Assembly (NCBI GenBank): GCA_945863605.1
Contig: CAMAZP010000006.1
Span: 1 to 64,000 of the forward strand
Direction of reading: 5' to 3'
DNA from: Chitinophaga pinensis
Lineage (GTDB): Bacteria > Bacteroidota > Bacteroidia > Flavobacteriales_D > Crocinitomicaceae
DNA: 64,000 bases
Part shown: piece after piece, positions 16,374 through 25,916 of the stretch
Position numbering within the stretch: the first letter of the stretch is position 1
Layout: every line of letters begins with the position of its first letter
Notes under the pieces: model-generated
What the model was told of the DNA's origin: nothing
What the model saw: the letters and a program-made list of their open reading frames with translations, nothing else
Database searches by the model: none
Made by a program: the position numbers and the translations under genes

Positions 16374-16454
16374 TAAATGAACTGAATATTTTACAGTAAT
16401 TTATTTATCATTTTACATTCTAATTCACAAACCTAAAAAAAATATTATTGTTCT

Positions 16455-16859
16455 TTAGTCTTTTCCCTGTCGCCATCTTTTAAGTTCCGATTTGATGCGT
16501 TTGTCGTTCAATCGTTTTTCCTTTACCGCTTTTGGCACATTGGTGGCTTTACGTTCTTTTCGCACTAGAAAACAATTCGTAATCAACAAGTTAAACTTCT
16601 CTAGTGCTATTTTCTTATTCTTCAATTGCGTTCGCTCTGTTTGTGAAACGATTTGAAGAATACCTTCTGAATTGATTTTGCTCGCTAATTTTGATTGAAT
16701 GATTGCGCGTTGAATTTCGTCAAAAACTTTTGAATTGACTACATCAAACTCCAACAAAACCTTCGTTGACACCTTGTTGACATTTTGTCCACCACTTCCA
16801 CCACTGCGACTAGTTTTAAAGCTCAGTTCAGTTAGAAGTAAATTTAAGTCAGGTTTCAT
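16455..16859 (-). CDS. arfB: Alternative ribosome-rescue peptidyl-tRNA hydrolase ArfB
   Basis: The 134-residue protein has the release-factor GGQ motif in 'SRSGGSGGQNVNKVSTKVLL' and the basic C-terminal tail ('AVKEKRLNDKRIKSELKRW') that enters the empty mRNA channel of stalled ribosomes. Length matches ArfB/YaeJ. It hydrolyses the peptidyl-tRNA on non-stop ribosomes. It is monocistronic and converges with panD. Confidence 0.92.
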   Translation of the reverse strand: MKPDLNLLLTELSFKTSRSGGSGGQNVNKVSTKVLLEFDVVNSKVFDEIQRAIIQSKLASKINSEGILQIVSQTERTQLKNKKIALEKFNLLITNCFLVRKERKATNVPKAVKEKRLNDKRIKSELKRWRQGKD

Positions 16860-16919
16860 TTAGTAAAGGTACTTGAAATCCTTTAAATTGGAATGAGGAA
16901 TGTAAACGATAAATTTTAA

Positions 16920-16958
16920 AAATACTGCTAGCAAATCTTAATTTAACTAGCAGTATTT
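16920..16958 (-). terminator. Terminator of the TonB receptor / small lipoprotein operon
   Basis: AAATACTGCTAG and CTAGCAGTATTT form a perfect 12-bp stem around a 15-base loop, 10 bp beyond the lipoprotein stop. On the minus strand it is followed by further T and A residues. Confidence 0.7.
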
Positions 16959-16968
16959 CAGAAATAAA

Positions 16969-17184
16969 TTAATGCTCGTGGCAATGAACTGTATACGTTC
17001 CAGTTGTATCTGTGTAAGTTCCTAATGCTTCTAAATCTTCTAAAGCATCGCCACAAAACTCACCCATTTCGATTTCTGCACCAGCTTTGTCATAGTGACA
17101 TTCGTGACATTTGTTTTTGTTGCAAGAACTCATTGCAAACACAGTTACTAGAGCGATTGCGCTCGATAAAACTACTTTTTTCAT
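16969..17184 (-). CDS. Small Cys/His-rich lipoprotein
   Basis: The 71-residue protein has a lipobox ('TVFAMSSCNKN', Cys ~21). Potential metal ligands follow: 'KCHECHYD', 'EFCGDALEDLEA', and a terminal 'YTVHCHEH'. It starts 1 bp after the TonB receptor gene ends, so it is co-transcribed. No family is recognised; the CHECH...HCHEH layout would suit a surface or periplasmic metal (zinc or copper) binder feeding the receptor, but that is inference. Confidence 0.75.
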   Translation of the reverse strand: MKKVVLSSAIALVTVFAMSSCNKNKCHECHYDKAGAEIEMGEFCGDALEDLEALGTYTDTTGTYTVHCHEH

Positions 17185-17185
17185 A

Positions 17186-19429
17186 CTACTTTGTTTTTAG
17201 ATTTTGATTAATAAAAAAATTGATACTTAAATAAAAATTTCTGCCAGTACTTGGCATTTCTATATTTTTCAATCGAGAAAGATGATCGATATAATTTGAG
17301 TTTAAAATGTTTTTACAACCTATTTGAAGGTGTAAAGGAGTTTTGATATTCCAAATAAAACGCAAGGAAGCATCTAATAATTGATAAGATGTACTGCGCG
17401 TTTCATTGAAAGCAACTTTGTTTTGAGCAGTCATAAACGTATGTTGCATCAAAATATCTTTAAATTGAAGTTTCTTTCCAATGTTAAAATCATAGCGAAT
17501 ACTATTGGTGAACCGCGCTGGTGGAATCAATGAAATACTACTGTCTGTTGCTGTTTGCGTATGAACAAACGAAAAAGTGGACTCAAAATGTAAATGATGT
17601 GCAAAATGTGGATGATAGTGAATTCCAATATCACTTCCGTAAAAAAGTACTTCGTCCACTTGATTATAATTGAAAACAGGTAAACCATTCACAATTGAAT
17701 CAACAGGCTGAATGTATATGAAATTTGTAATTCGATTTAAAAATGGATTAACAATCAAAACGATATGCTCTCCCTTTAATTCAAAAGTAAGATCCAATTG
17801 AAGTGCTTTTTCAGCTTTTAAATTCACATCTCCAATTTCAAATCGCAAAGCCCCGTGATGGAAACCATTTGTCAATAATTCGGTGGAATGTGGAGCACGA
17901 TAACCCGAAGAAAGATTAGCTCTAAATGTGAAAGCAGTAGTTGAATAAACAGCACCCAAAGCAGCGTTTGGACTAGCAAAAGTCTTAGTAATTGGAGCTT
18001 TTCCTTTAAAATCGGTTAAGGTCTTTAAGTAGCGTAAATCATATCGTAATCCAGCTTGAAAATTCCACTTATTCAAGGAATAAATCCAATTAGAAAAAAC
18101 GCCATTGTCGAGCGTAATCGCATTTGGAATGAGTGATTCTGTTGCTTTTGAACCATTGCTATTGTTTTGAAACATTCCTTGCAAACCATTGATGACTTTC
18201 AAACTATTGGAAAAAGAATGTGACCATTTCAAATTGTAAACAGAATTCCATAAACTCATCTGTATCCCAGGAATAGTCACTTTCTCGTCGTATTCTGTCA
18301 ATTGATTCAAGGTTTGACCAAGTAATAAACTCCATTCATTTTTGCCAGCAAACCATTTATTTTCAAAAGACAAATAGTGATTATCGAAAAACTGCGCTGG
18401 AATAGTTCGTTTTCTGCGTTGAGTCGTAACTTGAAAATCAAGTGGATTGATAATCGTATCGTGTGTATGACCAGGAATTCCACTAATTGAGTGATTATAT
18501 GAATAACGAATATGGTGAACACTGTTTTTACCATTCCAACCGAATGCCGCTTTCACAACCGATTCATTGAAGCGTGAATTTTGGGCAAATTTCTTACTAG
18601 GCAATTGAAAATCCGCGTGATTGGTATAACTTCCTCCAAGAATCCAACGGAATTTCTGATTTGATTCTTTATACAAAAACCTTACTGCGCCTCCATTTGT
18701 ATTGGTTTGATAAAAAGACTGTAATTGCAAGGAACGAGAATTTACAGCAGCATAAGCCTCGTCGGAATAATATAAAACTCCTCCCAATGCATCTGCACCA
18801 TAAAGTAAAGAAGCTGGACCTTTTATCACCTCCACCGAACCAATTCCAATTTCCGAAATTCCCATTCCGTGGTCACCACCCCATTGTTGTCCTTCCATCC
18901 GTAAACCATTAAGTAAACTCACAACACGCATTCCTTGCAAACCACGAATTACTGGTTTTGAAATTCCATTTCCTAAACTCGATTGATAAACACCCGGAAT
19001 TTTTGCTAATGCTTCGCCAATATTAATACTCGCAATCCCATTCAAATCAGAAAGTTTACGTGTTTCGATGTGAAACGGACTTTTGTTTTGTTGAACGGTT
19101 ATTCCACTTGACACGGTTATTTCTTCTAAATCCAAATGTCTTTCAACAAGACTGATTTGTAGTTCAGTTTGATCTTGAATTGCAACACCAATGATTTTAG
19201 TTTCAAATCCTATTGCTGAAACGCGCAATTGAATAGTTTTTGGTAAATTACCTTTGAACACAAACTCACCTGTTTCATCCGTATAAGAACTTTCACCTGT
19301 TTCCACTATTTGAACGTAAGCTTTAACCATCAATTGATTGGTAGCTTGATTTTTTACAACTCCTGAGAATTGTTTTTGAGCCATTGCTGTAAATGCAAAT
19401 AACCCAAGAATTAACAGATAAAATTTCAT
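17186..19429 (-). CDS. TonB-dependent outer-membrane receptor, probably metal-related
   Basis: The 747-residue protein has a signal peptide ('LLILGLFAFTAMAQ'). A carboxypeptidase-regulatory-like domain (~18-105: 'FSGVVKNQATNQLM', 'SAIGFETKIIGV') precedes the plug ('IGEALAKIPGVYQSSLGNGI', 'KPVIRGLQGMRVVSLLNG', 'GIGSVEVIKGPASLLYG'), and the 22-strand barrel ends in 'GRNFYLSINFFI'. Metal-binding-like His runs occur in extracellular segments ('IHYHPHFAHHLHF', 'HGMGIS'). It is flanked by two small His/Cys-rich proteins, suggesting transition-metal uptake. The ligand is not proven. Confidence 0.88.
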   Translation of the reverse strand: MKFYLLILGLFAFTAMAQKQFSGVVKNQATNQLMVKAYVQIVETGESSYTDETGEFVFKGNLPKTIQLRVSAIGFETKIIGVAIQDQTELQISLVERHLDLEEITVSSGITVQQNKSPFHIETRKLSDLNGIASINIGEALAKIPGVYQSSLGNGISKPVIRGLQGMRVVSLLNGLRMEGQQWGGDHGMGISEIGIGSVEVIKGPASLLYGADALGGVLYYSDEAYAAVNSRSLQLQSFYQTNTNGGAVRFLYKESNQKFRWILGGSYTNHADFQLPSKKFAQNSRFNESVVKAAFGWNGKNSVHHIRYSYNHSISGIPGHTHDTIINPLDFQVTTQRRKRTIPAQFFDNHYLSFENKWFAGKNEWSLLLGQTLNQLTEYDEKVTIPGIQMSLWNSVYNLKWSHSFSNSLKVINGLQGMFQNNSNGSKATESLIPNAITLDNGVFSNWIYSLNKWNFQAGLRYDLRYLKTLTDFKGKAPITKTFASPNAALGAVYSTTAFTFRANLSSGYRAPHSTELLTNGFHHGALRFEIGDVNLKAEKALQLDLTFELKGEHIVLIVNPFLNRITNFIYIQPVDSIVNGLPVFNYNQVDEVLFYGSDIGIHYHPHFAHHLHFESTFSFVHTQTATDSSISLIPPARFTNSIRYDFNIGKKLQFKDILMQHTFMTAQNKVAFNETRSTSYQLLDASLRFIWNIKTPLHLQIGCKNILNSNYIDHLSRLKNIEMPSTGRNFYLSINFFINQNLKTK

Positions 19430-19604
19430 TTGAATTTTACTTTACTTCAGTGATTAGAAAAATATCACATTACTTAAAAAAATTTAAAGCGAAAAAATGT
19501 ATTTCTGATTTCTAACTATTTATCATAAATCGATTCACAATAAAATAAAACCAACTAATTCTTGATAAATTAAGAGGTTATTTTATGTAAAAAAGTAGTG
19601 GAAA
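19430..19604. other. Spacer upstream of TonB receptor
   Basis: This 175-bp AT-rich gap should contain the receptor promoter if the upstream 100-codon gene is separately transcribed. I could not find a consensus -33/-7 pair or a clear Zur/Fur-type palindrome. Confidence 0.3.
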
Positions 19605-19907
19605 TCAGCAAATAGAAGGAGGACCCCGAAGTAAAAAGGATTGTAGTGTAGCTTGTTCTTTATTTGCAATTTCGGCTACTGAAACTGAAATGAATAATTG
19701 TTTTTTTGCTGTGAAAAAATGAAAATTGTGAATAGTAAATGAACCTAAATCAAATTCACAAAAATTACAGGTACCATCGTCGAAATGAGTGTCGGAATGC
19801 GAAAATTCAATTGCTTCGTGGTGATCACAATGATGCCACCAATCGCGTGGCGTGAGCAACACAAAGAAATTTACTAACAATAAAACGGAAAGAATCCGAG
19901 TCTTCAT
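19605..19907 (-). CDS. His-rich small exported protein
   Basis: The 100-residue protein begins with a hydrophobic signal or anchor ('ILSVLLLVNFFVLLT') followed by a dense ligand region: 'WWHHCDHHEAIEFSHSDTHF' and 'GTCNFCEFDLG'. It ends 'LLRGPPSIC', an ending I have seen in small Flavobacteriia proteins encoded beside metal-linked TonB receptors. Ligand-rich composition and position upstream of the receptor suggest metal binding or sensing in the periplasm; no enzyme motif is visible. Confidence 0.72.
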   Translation of the reverse strand: MKTRILSVLLLVNFFVLLTPRDWWHHCDHHEAIEFSHSDTHFDDGTCNFCEFDLGSFTIHNFHFFTAKKQLFISVSVAEIANKEQATLQSFLLRGPPSIC

Positions 19908-19958
19908 GTGGTAAAATTACATCATTTTTTCAATCACTGGAAATTCCAATGATTAAAT

Positions 19959-20912
19959 TTATAATAATTCGTCAATAATTCGATCCATTGAATAGCCTTC
20001 AGCCTCTGCTCGGTAATTTCTCACCAAACGATGACGCAAAATCGCTTTAGCAACAGCTTTTACATCTTCAATATCTGGCGAATATTTCCCTTGTAAAGCT
20101 GCATGACATTTTGCACCCACAACTAAATATTGTGAAGCTCTTGGTCCTGCTCCCCAAGTAATGAAATCTTTGGTTATTTGAGGAACTCCTGGATTATTAA
20201 CACGTGTTTTACCAACTAGTTTTACAGCATATTCCAATACATTATCTGCTACAGGAATACGTCGAATTAATTCTTGATAATTGATGATTTCTTCACCTGT
20301 CAACACTTTTCGCAAGTTGATTTTTGTGTCGGCTGTTGTTGCTTTCACAATCGCCAATTCCTCCACATAGCTTGGATAATCTACCCAAATATTAAACATA
20401 AAACGGTCTAACTGAGCTTCTGGTAAAGGATAAGTTCCCTCCTGCTCAATTGGGTTTTGAGTTGCCAATACGAAAAACGGTGCTGGTAAAGTATAAGTTG
20501 TTCCTGCCGCTGTTACGCGTCTTTCTTGCATTGCCTCCAAAAGTGCAGATTGTGTTTTTGGTGGCGTACGGTTGATTTCATCTGCTAATAAAACGTTTGC
20601 AAATAATGGACCTTTGATGAATTTGAAGTTTTTCGTTTCGTCTAAAATCTCTGAACCAACGATATCAGAAGGCATTAAATCGGGTGTAAACTGAATTCTG
20701 TTAAAACTCAATCCAAGTGTTTCTGCAATAGTGTTTACGAGTAAGGTTTTTGCCAAACCTGGTACACCCACTAACAAACAATGTGCACGTGAAAAAATAG
20801 AAATCAAAACTTGATCCACCACCTCATCTTGACCAATAATAACCTTGTGAATCTCTTCTTTAAGTTCCTTATAGTGAACTACTAAATGATCAATTGCTTC
20901 TTTATCTGACAT
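19959..20912 (-). CDS. MoxR-family AAA+ ATPase
   Basis: The 317-residue protein has the MoxR layout: Walker A 'VGVPGLAKTLLVNT' (Ala in place of the middle Gly, usual in this family), 'RIQFTPDLMPSDIVGSE', Walker B 'LLADEINRTPPKTQSALLEAMQE', sensor 1 'FVLATQNPIEQEGTYPLPEAQLDRF', and the lid with 'GPRASQYL' and 'HRLVRNY'. MoxR proteins act as chaperones with VWA-domain partners, often in envelope stress. The usual DUF58/VWA partners would lie downstream but are absent here. It is 9 bp after the isomerase gene, so probably one transcript. Confidence 0.9.
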   Translation of the reverse strand: MSDKEAIDHLVVHYKELKEEIHKVIIGQDEVVDQVLISIFSRAHCLLVGVPGLAKTLLVNTIAETLGLSFNRIQFTPDLMPSDIVGSEILDETKNFKFIKGPLFANVLLADEINRTPPKTQSALLEAMQERRVTAAGTTYTLPAPFFVLATQNPIEQEGTYPLPEAQLDRFMFNIWVDYPSYVEELAIVKATTADTKINLRKVLTGEEIINYQELIRRIPVADNVLEYAVKLVGKTRVNNPGVPQITKDFITWGAGPRASQYLVVGAKCHAALQGKYSPDIEDVKAVAKAILRHRLVRNYRAEAEGYSMDRIIDELL

Positions 20913-20921
20913 ACTATTATT

Positions 20922-22280
20922 TTAGTCTGGTTTCGTTATCCAATTACTTTTAAACTCACAACCTGAAAATTGCTTATCAATTCGAATGTATGCATTTCCG
21001 ATTTTGGAATTTGTCCATTCTGTTATAATTCGTTGCTTTTTATCATTTTCAGCTGCACTTTTAATAAGTGAATAATCATCTTTTAAATTTGCAAGGTGTG
21101 GTTGATACCTTTCCATCAAACGAACGATACGTATTCCTTGTTTTCGTTCGTAAATATCTACATATAAATTGGGAGAAGTATAATCGCCTTTTTCCATTGC
21201 ATCAGTTAATAGATAGATTTGTTGATCGACTTGATTTAAATCTTCCATATCCCAAGTTTGGTCTCCTGTAATTGGATTGGTGATAATTCCTTTGTTTTGT
21301 TTGGTTAAATCATCGTTAGAAAAACGAATTACTGCATCGTCCCATGTTATCTTATTTTCTTTCAATAATTGGTGACAACTATCCATTTTAATTGCTGATT
21401 GATTAATTGCATCAGGACTAAATTCAGGCATTTCTAAAATATGTTGTACCACATAATCGTCACCTTTTCTAGAAATCAACTTGATGATATGATACCCATA
21501 TGTAGTTTCAATAATTTCTGAAATTTCTCCGACTTTAAGTTGAAAAGCAGCAGCTTCAAATTGCGGAACCATCATTCCTCGGCTGGCTTCAATTTTTCCA
21601 CCTTGCGGTGCACTTCCTGGATCGTCAGAATTAATTCTTGCTTGAGTTTCAAAGCTTTTTCCTCCCACAACTATTGATTCTCGTATTTCTTTTAATTCAT
21701 TGTATGCACGTAATTTATCCGCCTTCGTGATACTTGGATAATTCACGATTTGCTGAAAACTCAATTTCATATTGATGTAAGGAATACTGTCTTTAGGTAA
21801 AGATTTGAAAAATTCAGCAACTTCTTTTGGTGTAACCGTAACATCAGCAACAATTTTTTGCTGCATTTCTTGAGCTAAGATTTTGTCTTTAATTTGTTCT
21901 CGAAATTCCTCTTTTATTTGATTGATTGTTTTTCCGTAGAACTCCTCTAATTTCTGGCGACTACCGATTTTACTTTCAATAATACGTAAACGGTTTTCCA
22001 TTTCGGCATCCACTTGTTCGTCAGAAACCACCAAACTATCTAACTTTGCTTGATTAACCAAAAGCTCTCCCATCATTAGTTCTTCCAAAATTGCGCACTC
22101 CATTTCACGGGTAGTTTCAACACCTGCTTGAACTGCTTGTAACTTTTGATTTTCAATATCTGAAAGCAAAATAATGTTATCACCAACTTGCGCAACAACT
22201 TTATTTACAACTTTGCCGGTAGGTTGAGTAAAACAAGCAACAGAAAGTAAGCAAAAGGAAATCGATAGGATTTTATTCAT
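20922..22280 (-). CDS. SurA-like periplasmic peptidyl-prolyl isomerase
   Basis: The 452-residue protein has a signal peptide ('ILSISFCLLSVACFTQ'). A SurA-N helical domain (~25-165) follows ('VVAQVGDNIILLSDIENQ', 'LEELMMGELLVNQAKLDSL'), then a parvulin domain (~175-275: 'ARINSDDPGSAPQGGKIEAS', 'QLKVGEISEIIETTYGYHII') and a degenerate second one (~280-400). It should fold outer-membrane barrels in the periplasm. It is adjacent to a second parvulin protein with a 2-bp gap. Confidence 0.9.
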   Translation of the reverse strand: MNKILSISFCLLSVACFTQPTGKVVNKVVAQVGDNIILLSDIENQKLQAVQAGVETTREMECAILEELMMGELLVNQAKLDSLVVSDEQVDAEMENRLRIIESKIGSRQKLEEFYGKTINQIKEEFREQIKDKILAQEMQQKIVADVTVTPKEVAEFFKSLPKDSIPYINMKLSFQQIVNYPSITKADKLRAYNELKEIRESIVVGGKSFETQARINSDDPGSAPQGGKIEASRGMMVPQFEAAAFQLKVGEISEIIETTYGYHIIKLISRKGDDYVVQHILEMPEFSPDAINQSAIKMDSCHQLLKENKITWDDAVIRFSNDDLTKQNKGIITNPITGDQTWDMEDLNQVDQQIYLLTDAMEKGDYTSPNLYVDIYERKQGIRIVRLMERYQPHLANLKDDYSLIKSAAENDKKQRIITEWTNSKIGNAYIRIDKQFSGCEFKSNWITKPD

Positions 22281-22282
22281 GT

Positions 22283-24241
22283 TTATTTATTACCAAGGTT
22301 GTAAAGCACCTCCTCATTTATTTTAACTGGATATTTTGCTTTCAATTCTTCCAACCAAGTTTTTTCTAAAAAAGTTTGATAGTCTGAAGTTGCAGTACCT
22401 TTTGCCTCATTAAATTCTTTTGTCATAGGATTTAAAACGTCTTTTACATTCACAACATATACCTTACCTTCAAACTCATATGATGGATTAACACCCTTAC
22501 TGAATGTTCTATTTTTCAAGAAATTAGTTTGCTCCATATCAAATTTGTTCATTTTAACTTTCAAATTCAACTCTGAATCTTTATTTACAACATCAATCAC
22601 ATCTTTTGAATTAATAGTATCATTTTTCAACATTGCACTTACTTTGTTAGCAATTTCTTTATTCAAACATTCATAAATTGTTGCATCTAAACGCTTAGTC
22701 CACATGTAGTTAGATTTGTTTTTCAAGAAGAAATCTTTTAAACCAATTGTGTCTTTCACTGCTTTATTCCACACTTTGTCTGACATAATTTCATATAAAA
22801 TAATTCCATCATGATATTCATTAATTAAAGCTTTAAAATCAGGATATTTTGTAGGTAGCAATTGTTCTTCGTATGCTAAAATTTCAGCTTTTTCCCATGC
22901 TTTATACTGTGACTTGATTACAATATTGTTTTGATCTCTTTTGACACCACGATAATTTTTCTGCAAGTAATCAGCAAAACTTTTTTGAGTAAATGCTTTA
23001 CCATTTAACTTAAACAAAGTTTTATTTGATTTTAATTGTTCAGCGTTCCATTTACCTAAATAGTAAGTTGAATCCAAATTTTTCATAAACCATTTTAAAC
23101 TTTTATCGCCAGCATATTTATAACCATAACTTGTTTTCAATTTAGCAACAAATGAATCTTGGGTTTTTTTAGAACGCTCGTCTTTATTCACTTTACTTTG
23201 TAATTCTTTTTTCATCATAGCGTAAGGAGCGACATCTTTCCATTCTAATCTTTTCACAATGTGGAAGCCGTAATCAGTACGAATTGGTTTACTTATATCC
23301 CCATCAGCTTTTAATGCAAATGCTGCATCTTCAAATGATGGGACCATTCTTTGTGTTGTTCCTGATCCGAATGCTGCTAATTCACCACCTTTCTTTGATG
23401 ACCCTGGGTCATCTGAATGTAAAGTCACTAAATCCTCCCATTTTTCACCTTTTTGTAGCTTTTCATATAATTCATTGATTTTTTTCTCTGCGTTATCTTT
23501 AACTTCTTGAGTAGCATCTTTTGGAACAGCAACCATCAAATGAGCAGTTTTAATCGTACCTCTTGCAGGACGTTTATCTGTTACTTTCAAAATATGATAA
23601 CCAAACCTTGTTCTGAAAGGTTCTGATATAGATCCAATTGGTGTTGTATACGCTTTTTCCTCAAAGGAATAAACCATTTGGAATGCTGTGAAAAATCCTA
23701 AATCTCCACCATTGTTTATTGCAGAAGGGTCATCAGAGCCACTTTTCATTTTTGCAACAGATGCGAAATCTTCCCCTTTTTCGATACGTTTCTTTAAAGC
23801 AACTATTCGATTGTATGCAGCCAAAGTATCTTTTGGACTTGCATTTTGATCGACGCGAACTAAAATATGTGAAGCTCTAACCTCTGTCTTAATACGCTCA
23901 AATGCTTGCTCAACTAGGTATCTATTTTCAACCGAATCAATTAAATAAGGAGTAGCTAATTGTTTCTTGTATCCCTCTAATTCTTTCTTCAATTTTGGGA
24001 TTGTATCATAACCTAGCGCTTCTGCTTCAGCTACCTTCAACTTAAATTTTTTAAACATTTCGACATAATCATCCAAAGTTTGTTTGTCATACTTTGGATC
24101 ATTGTTATTTTTTAAATAAATCTGAAGAAATTCAGACTTTGTAACAGGTTTTCCATTAATTTCCATTACAACTGGCTCTTTTTGAGCAACAACACTTTGA
24201 AGGAATAAAATACAAAACAATATAGAAATACTTTTTTTCAT
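22283..24241 (-). CDS. Peptidyl-prolyl isomerase with two parvulin domains
   Basis: The 652-residue protein has a signal peptide ('SILFCILFLQSVVAQ'). An N-terminal chaperone region is followed by two parvulin domains in tandem: about 115-220 ('VRASHILVRVDQNAS', 'SGSDDPSAINNGGDLGFF', 'TRFGYHILKVTDKRP') and 225-330 ('IKTAHLMVAVPKDAT', 'HSDDPGSSKKGGELAAFG', 'TDYGFHIVKRLEW'). A long C-terminal part has no recognised domain. It acts in periplasmic folding of outer-membrane and T9SS proteins (inference from family). It forms an operon with the SurA-like gene. Confidence 0.9.
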   Translation of the reverse strand: MKKSISILFCILFLQSVVAQKEPVVMEINGKPVTKSEFLQIYLKNNNDPKYDKQTLDDYVEMFKKFKLKVAEAEALGYDTIPKLKKELEGYKKQLATPYLIDSVENRYLVEQAFERIKTEVRASHILVRVDQNASPKDTLAAYNRIVALKKRIEKGEDFASVAKMKSGSDDPSAINNGGDLGFFTAFQMVYSFEEKAYTTPIGSISEPFRTRFGYHILKVTDKRPARGTIKTAHLMVAVPKDATQEVKDNAEKKINELYEKLQKGEKWEDLVTLHSDDPGSSKKGGELAAFGSGTTQRMVPSFEDAAFALKADGDISKPIRTDYGFHIVKRLEWKDVAPYAMMKKELQSKVNKDERSKKTQDSFVAKLKTSYGYKYAGDKSLKWFMKNLDSTYYLGKWNAEQLKSNKTLFKLNGKAFTQKSFADYLQKNYRGVKRDQNNIVIKSQYKAWEKAEILAYEEQLLPTKYPDFKALINEYHDGIILYEIMSDKVWNKAVKDTIGLKDFFLKNKSNYMWTKRLDATIYECLNKEIANKVSAMLKNDTINSKDVIDVVNKDSELNLKVKMNKFDMEQTNFLKNRTFSKGVNPSYEFEGKVYVVNVKDVLNPMTKEFNEAKGTATSDYQTFLEKTWLEELKAKYPVKINEEVLYNLGNK

Positions 24242-24297
24242 TTTTTTTTATTTTTAAAAATAAAATAATTTACAAATTCACTTTTTTATTTTAACAT

Positions 24298-25770
24298 TTA
24301 TTTAATACTATAATTGGGAGCTTCTCTAGAAATCACGACATCATGGGGGTGAGATTCTTTCATTCCAGCAGACGACATTCTCACGAATTTTGCACCTTTT
24401 AATTTTGGAATTGTAGCAGCACCACAGTAGCCCATACCAGCACGTAAACCTCCCATTATTTGGAACATTACCTCCATCAGGTTTCCTTTAAATGGTACAC
24501 GTCCTGATATACCTTCTGGAACTAATTTTTTAACATCGTCTTCTGCATCTTGAAAATAGCGATCTTTTGAACCTTGTTGCATTGCTTCTATTGAGCCCAT
24601 TCCGCGATATGCTTTGAATTTTCTTCCCTCAAAAATAATAGTTTCACCTGGAGATTCTTCTACTCCTGCAAACATTGAACCGAGCATCACAGTGTCTGCA
24701 CCTGCTGCAATTGCTTTAACTATATCTCCCGTATAACGAACACCGCCATCTGCAATAACAGGAATACCTGTCCCTTCTAGTGCTTTGGCAACATCATTTA
24801 TTGCAGTCAATTGTGGAACACCAACACCAGCAATAACACGAGTTGTACATATAGAACCAGGACCGATTCCAACTTTAACTGCATCTGCGCCTGCATTAAC
24901 AAGATAGAGCGCTGCTTCAGCTGTTGCAATGTTTCCAACAACAACATCTACAGTTGGAAAGTTGGCCTTGACTTCTCTTAGTTTTTCTACCACACCTTTG
25001 GAATGACCATGAGCTGTATCTATTACAATAGCATCCACACCTGCATGAATTAATGCTTCTACACGCTGCATTGTGTCAGATGTAACTCCCACAGCAGCCG
25101 CTACCCTTAGTCTTCCCAATTTATCTTTACAAGAAACGGGATATTGCTTTACTTTAATTATGTCTCTATATGTAATTAGACCAATTAATTTATTGTTTTC
25201 ATCAATTACTGGTAATTTTTCAATTTTATTTTCCTGCAAAATTCCCTCTGCAGTCAATAAATCCGTACCATCAACAGTTGTTACAATATTTTCTGAAGTC
25301 ATTACTTCTACAATTGGACGATCTCCTTTTTTTTCGAATCGTAAGTCTCTGTTTGTTACAATTCCTTTTAAAATGTTATTTTCATCAACAATTGGAATAC
25401 CTCCAATACTATTTTCTCGCATTAACTTCAAGGCGTCAATTACGAGTGCAGTTTCAGATAAAGTAATTGGATCGATAATCATTCCACTTTCAGAACGCTT
25501 AACTTTTCTTACATTCATTGCTTGCATTTCGATGGACATATTTTTATGAATTACACCGATTCCTCCTTGTTGCGCAATAGCAATAGCAAGGCTAGCTTCA
25601 GTTACCGTATCCATTGCCGAAGAACATATTGGCGTATTAACTGGAATATTTTTTGAAAAATAACTTTTTAATTGAACATCACGAGGTAACACTTCTGAAT
25701 AAGCAGGAACAAGCAATACATCATCGTAGGTTAGTCCTTCTGAAATTTGTTGAAGATTTGTTATTGACAT
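24298..25770 (-). CDS. guaB: Inosine-5'-monophosphate dehydrogenase
   Basis: The 490-residue protein is complete: '[20 protein letters not shown]', a CBS pair (~95-205), the barrel strands '[12 protein letters not shown]' and '[20 protein letters not shown]', the catalytic loop '[19 protein letters not shown]' with nucleophile Cys, '[16 protein letters not shown]', and the mobile flap '[10 protein letters not shown]'. It oxidises IMP to XMP with NAD+, the committed step to guanine nucleotides. It lies upstream of the isomerase genes with a 56-bp gap. Confidence 0.97.
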   Translation of the reverse strand: MSITNLQQISEGLTYDDVLLVPAYSEVLPRDVQLKSYFSKNIPVNTPICSSAMDTVTEASLAIAIAQQGGIGVIHKNMSIEMQAMNVRKVKRSESGMIIDPITLSETALVIDALKLMRENSIGGIPIVDENNILKGIVTNRDLRFEKKGDRPIVEVMTSENIVTTVDGTDLLTAEGILQENKIEKLPVIDENNKLIGLITYRDIIKVKQYPVSCKDKLGRLRVAAAVGVTSDTMQRVEALIHAGVDAIVIDTAHGHSKGVVEKLREVKANFPTVDVVVGNIATAEAALYLVNAGADAVKVGIGPGSICTTRVIAGVGVPQLTAINDVAKALEGTGIPVIADGGVRYTGDIVKAIAAGADTVMLGSMFAGVEESPGETIIFEGRKFKAYRGMGSIEAMQQGSKDRYFQDAEDDVKKLVPEGISGRVPFKGNLMEVMFQIMGGLRAGMGYCGAATIPKLKGAKFVRMSSAGMKESHPHDVVISREAPNYSIK

Positions 25771-25797
25771 CTGAACTTATTTTAAAATAAATTCTTG

Positions 25798-25805
25798 CAA
25801 ATGTA
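25798..25805 (-). promoter_or_regulatory. guaB: -7 element of guaB
   Basis: TACATTTG on the minus strand matches TAnnTTTG, 27 bp before the guaB ATG. A TTG lies 14 bp upstream of it rather than the ideal 19, so only the -7 box is well supported. Confidence 0.45.
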
Positions 25806-25916
25806 ACAATTTTCAATTGCAAAAAACACGGTTAAAATAAGATGAATTGTTAATATTAATCAAAAAAAGATGCTTCTAAATCTAATTTGAGTATACTTGT
25901 TAGTCAAAAACAGAAT

